Source: DASZCR01 sp035942915
GTDB taxonomy: Bacteria > Acidobacteriota > Blastocatellia > Pyrinomonadales > Pyrinomonadaceae
Reading direction: 5' to 3'
Assembly (NCBI GenBank): GCA_035942915.1
Contig: DASZCR010000133.1
Span: 1 to 13,913, forward strand
Length of the DNA: 13,913 bases
The translations under genes and the position numbers were made by a program. The notes under the pieces were generated by a model. The model saw only the letters and a program-made list of their open reading frames with translations. It was not told the DNA's origin and made no database searches. Positions 13,804-13,913 of this stretch are shown here, in pieces. The stretch's first letter is position 1, and every line of letters begins with the position of its first letter.

Positions 13804-13913
13804 CTAACGCGTGAGCAACTCGACGACGCGCAGGCCGCCCGCAGGGATACGCACGCGTACTGCGTCGATGCCGCCTTCGCTGCCGACCTTCAACGTCTCG
13901 TCTTCAGTCCACT
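13804..13913 (-). CDS. C-terminal end of an unidentified protein, cut by window edge
   Basis: An open frame enters from the right edge and ends at TAG (13806-13804), leaving about 36 codons that end in VRIPAGGLRVVELLTR. The alternating hydrophobic pattern and the Gly-rich turns (VGSEGG, PAGG) look like beta strands at the end of a beta-sandwich, as in some glycoside hydrolases, but there is too little to identify the family. GC-rich third positions support it as coding. Confidence 0.55.
   Translation of the reverse strand, partial: WTEDETLKVGSEGGIDAVRVRIPAGGLRVVELLTR

Noticed and set aside
1..13913. CRISPR array, insertion sequence or toxin-antitoxin/defence module
   Set aside because: No regularly spaced repeats, no terminal inverted repeats with a transposase, and no gene of these families on either strand.

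Overview
This is a GC-rich bacterial chromosomal window with short intergenic gaps. The gene set is: type-B succinate dehydrogenase, an LDH-like malate dehydrogenase, a TPR/Fis/receiver regulator, umuDC, tRNA-Arg(CCU), apt and acylphosphatase. Codon use and the regulator's architecture fit an Acidobacteriota chromosome, perhaps of the Blastocatellia/Pyrinomonadaceae kind. That placement is inference; no 16S or other marker lies in the window. I see no transposase, integrase, phage gene, CRISPR array or rRNA.

Layout. Bases 1-2875, minus strand: a LysR-type regulator, an amidase-signature hydrolase 21 bp behind it, then the N-terminal part of an SPFH/stomatin-like membrane protein that runs off the left edge. 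Bases 2876-3190 are a divergent promoter region. Bases 3191-6682, plus strand: a tightly packed sdhC-sdhA-sdhB operon (1-bp gap, then a 4-bp ATGA overlap) closed by a strong hairpin terminator. Bases 6761-7202 hold no convincing gene. Bases 7203-9113, plus strand: a 636-aa regulator with TPR-like helices, a Fis-type HTH and a C-terminal receiver domain. Bases 9327-10262, minus strand: mdh, divergent from a small Smr-domain protein (10428-10877). Then come umuC and umuD on the minus strand (an error-prone polymerase operon reading umuD to umuC), tRNA-Arg(CCU) with an encoded CCA, and an acylphosphatase-apt pair. The right edge has the last 36 codons of an unidentified protein.

How the parts fit. 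SdhCAB and Mdh are the succinate-to-fumarate and malate-to-oxaloacetate steps of the TCA cycle. The diheme, single-subunit membrane anchor suggests a menaquinone-linked enzyme. UmuD/UmuC form a DNA polymerase V-like damage-tolerance module. Apt salvages adenine. The regulator has no neighbouring kinase, so its input is unknown.

The most unusual observations are a tRNA-Arg in which the normally near-invariant G19-C56 tertiary pair is replaced by a compensating U19-A56 pair, and the inverted TPR-Fis-REC domain order of the regulator. The umuDC promoter has an inverted repeat over its -35 box but no LexA box of a kind I recognise. The rest reads as ordinary core genome; I did not find a clear new multi-gene system.
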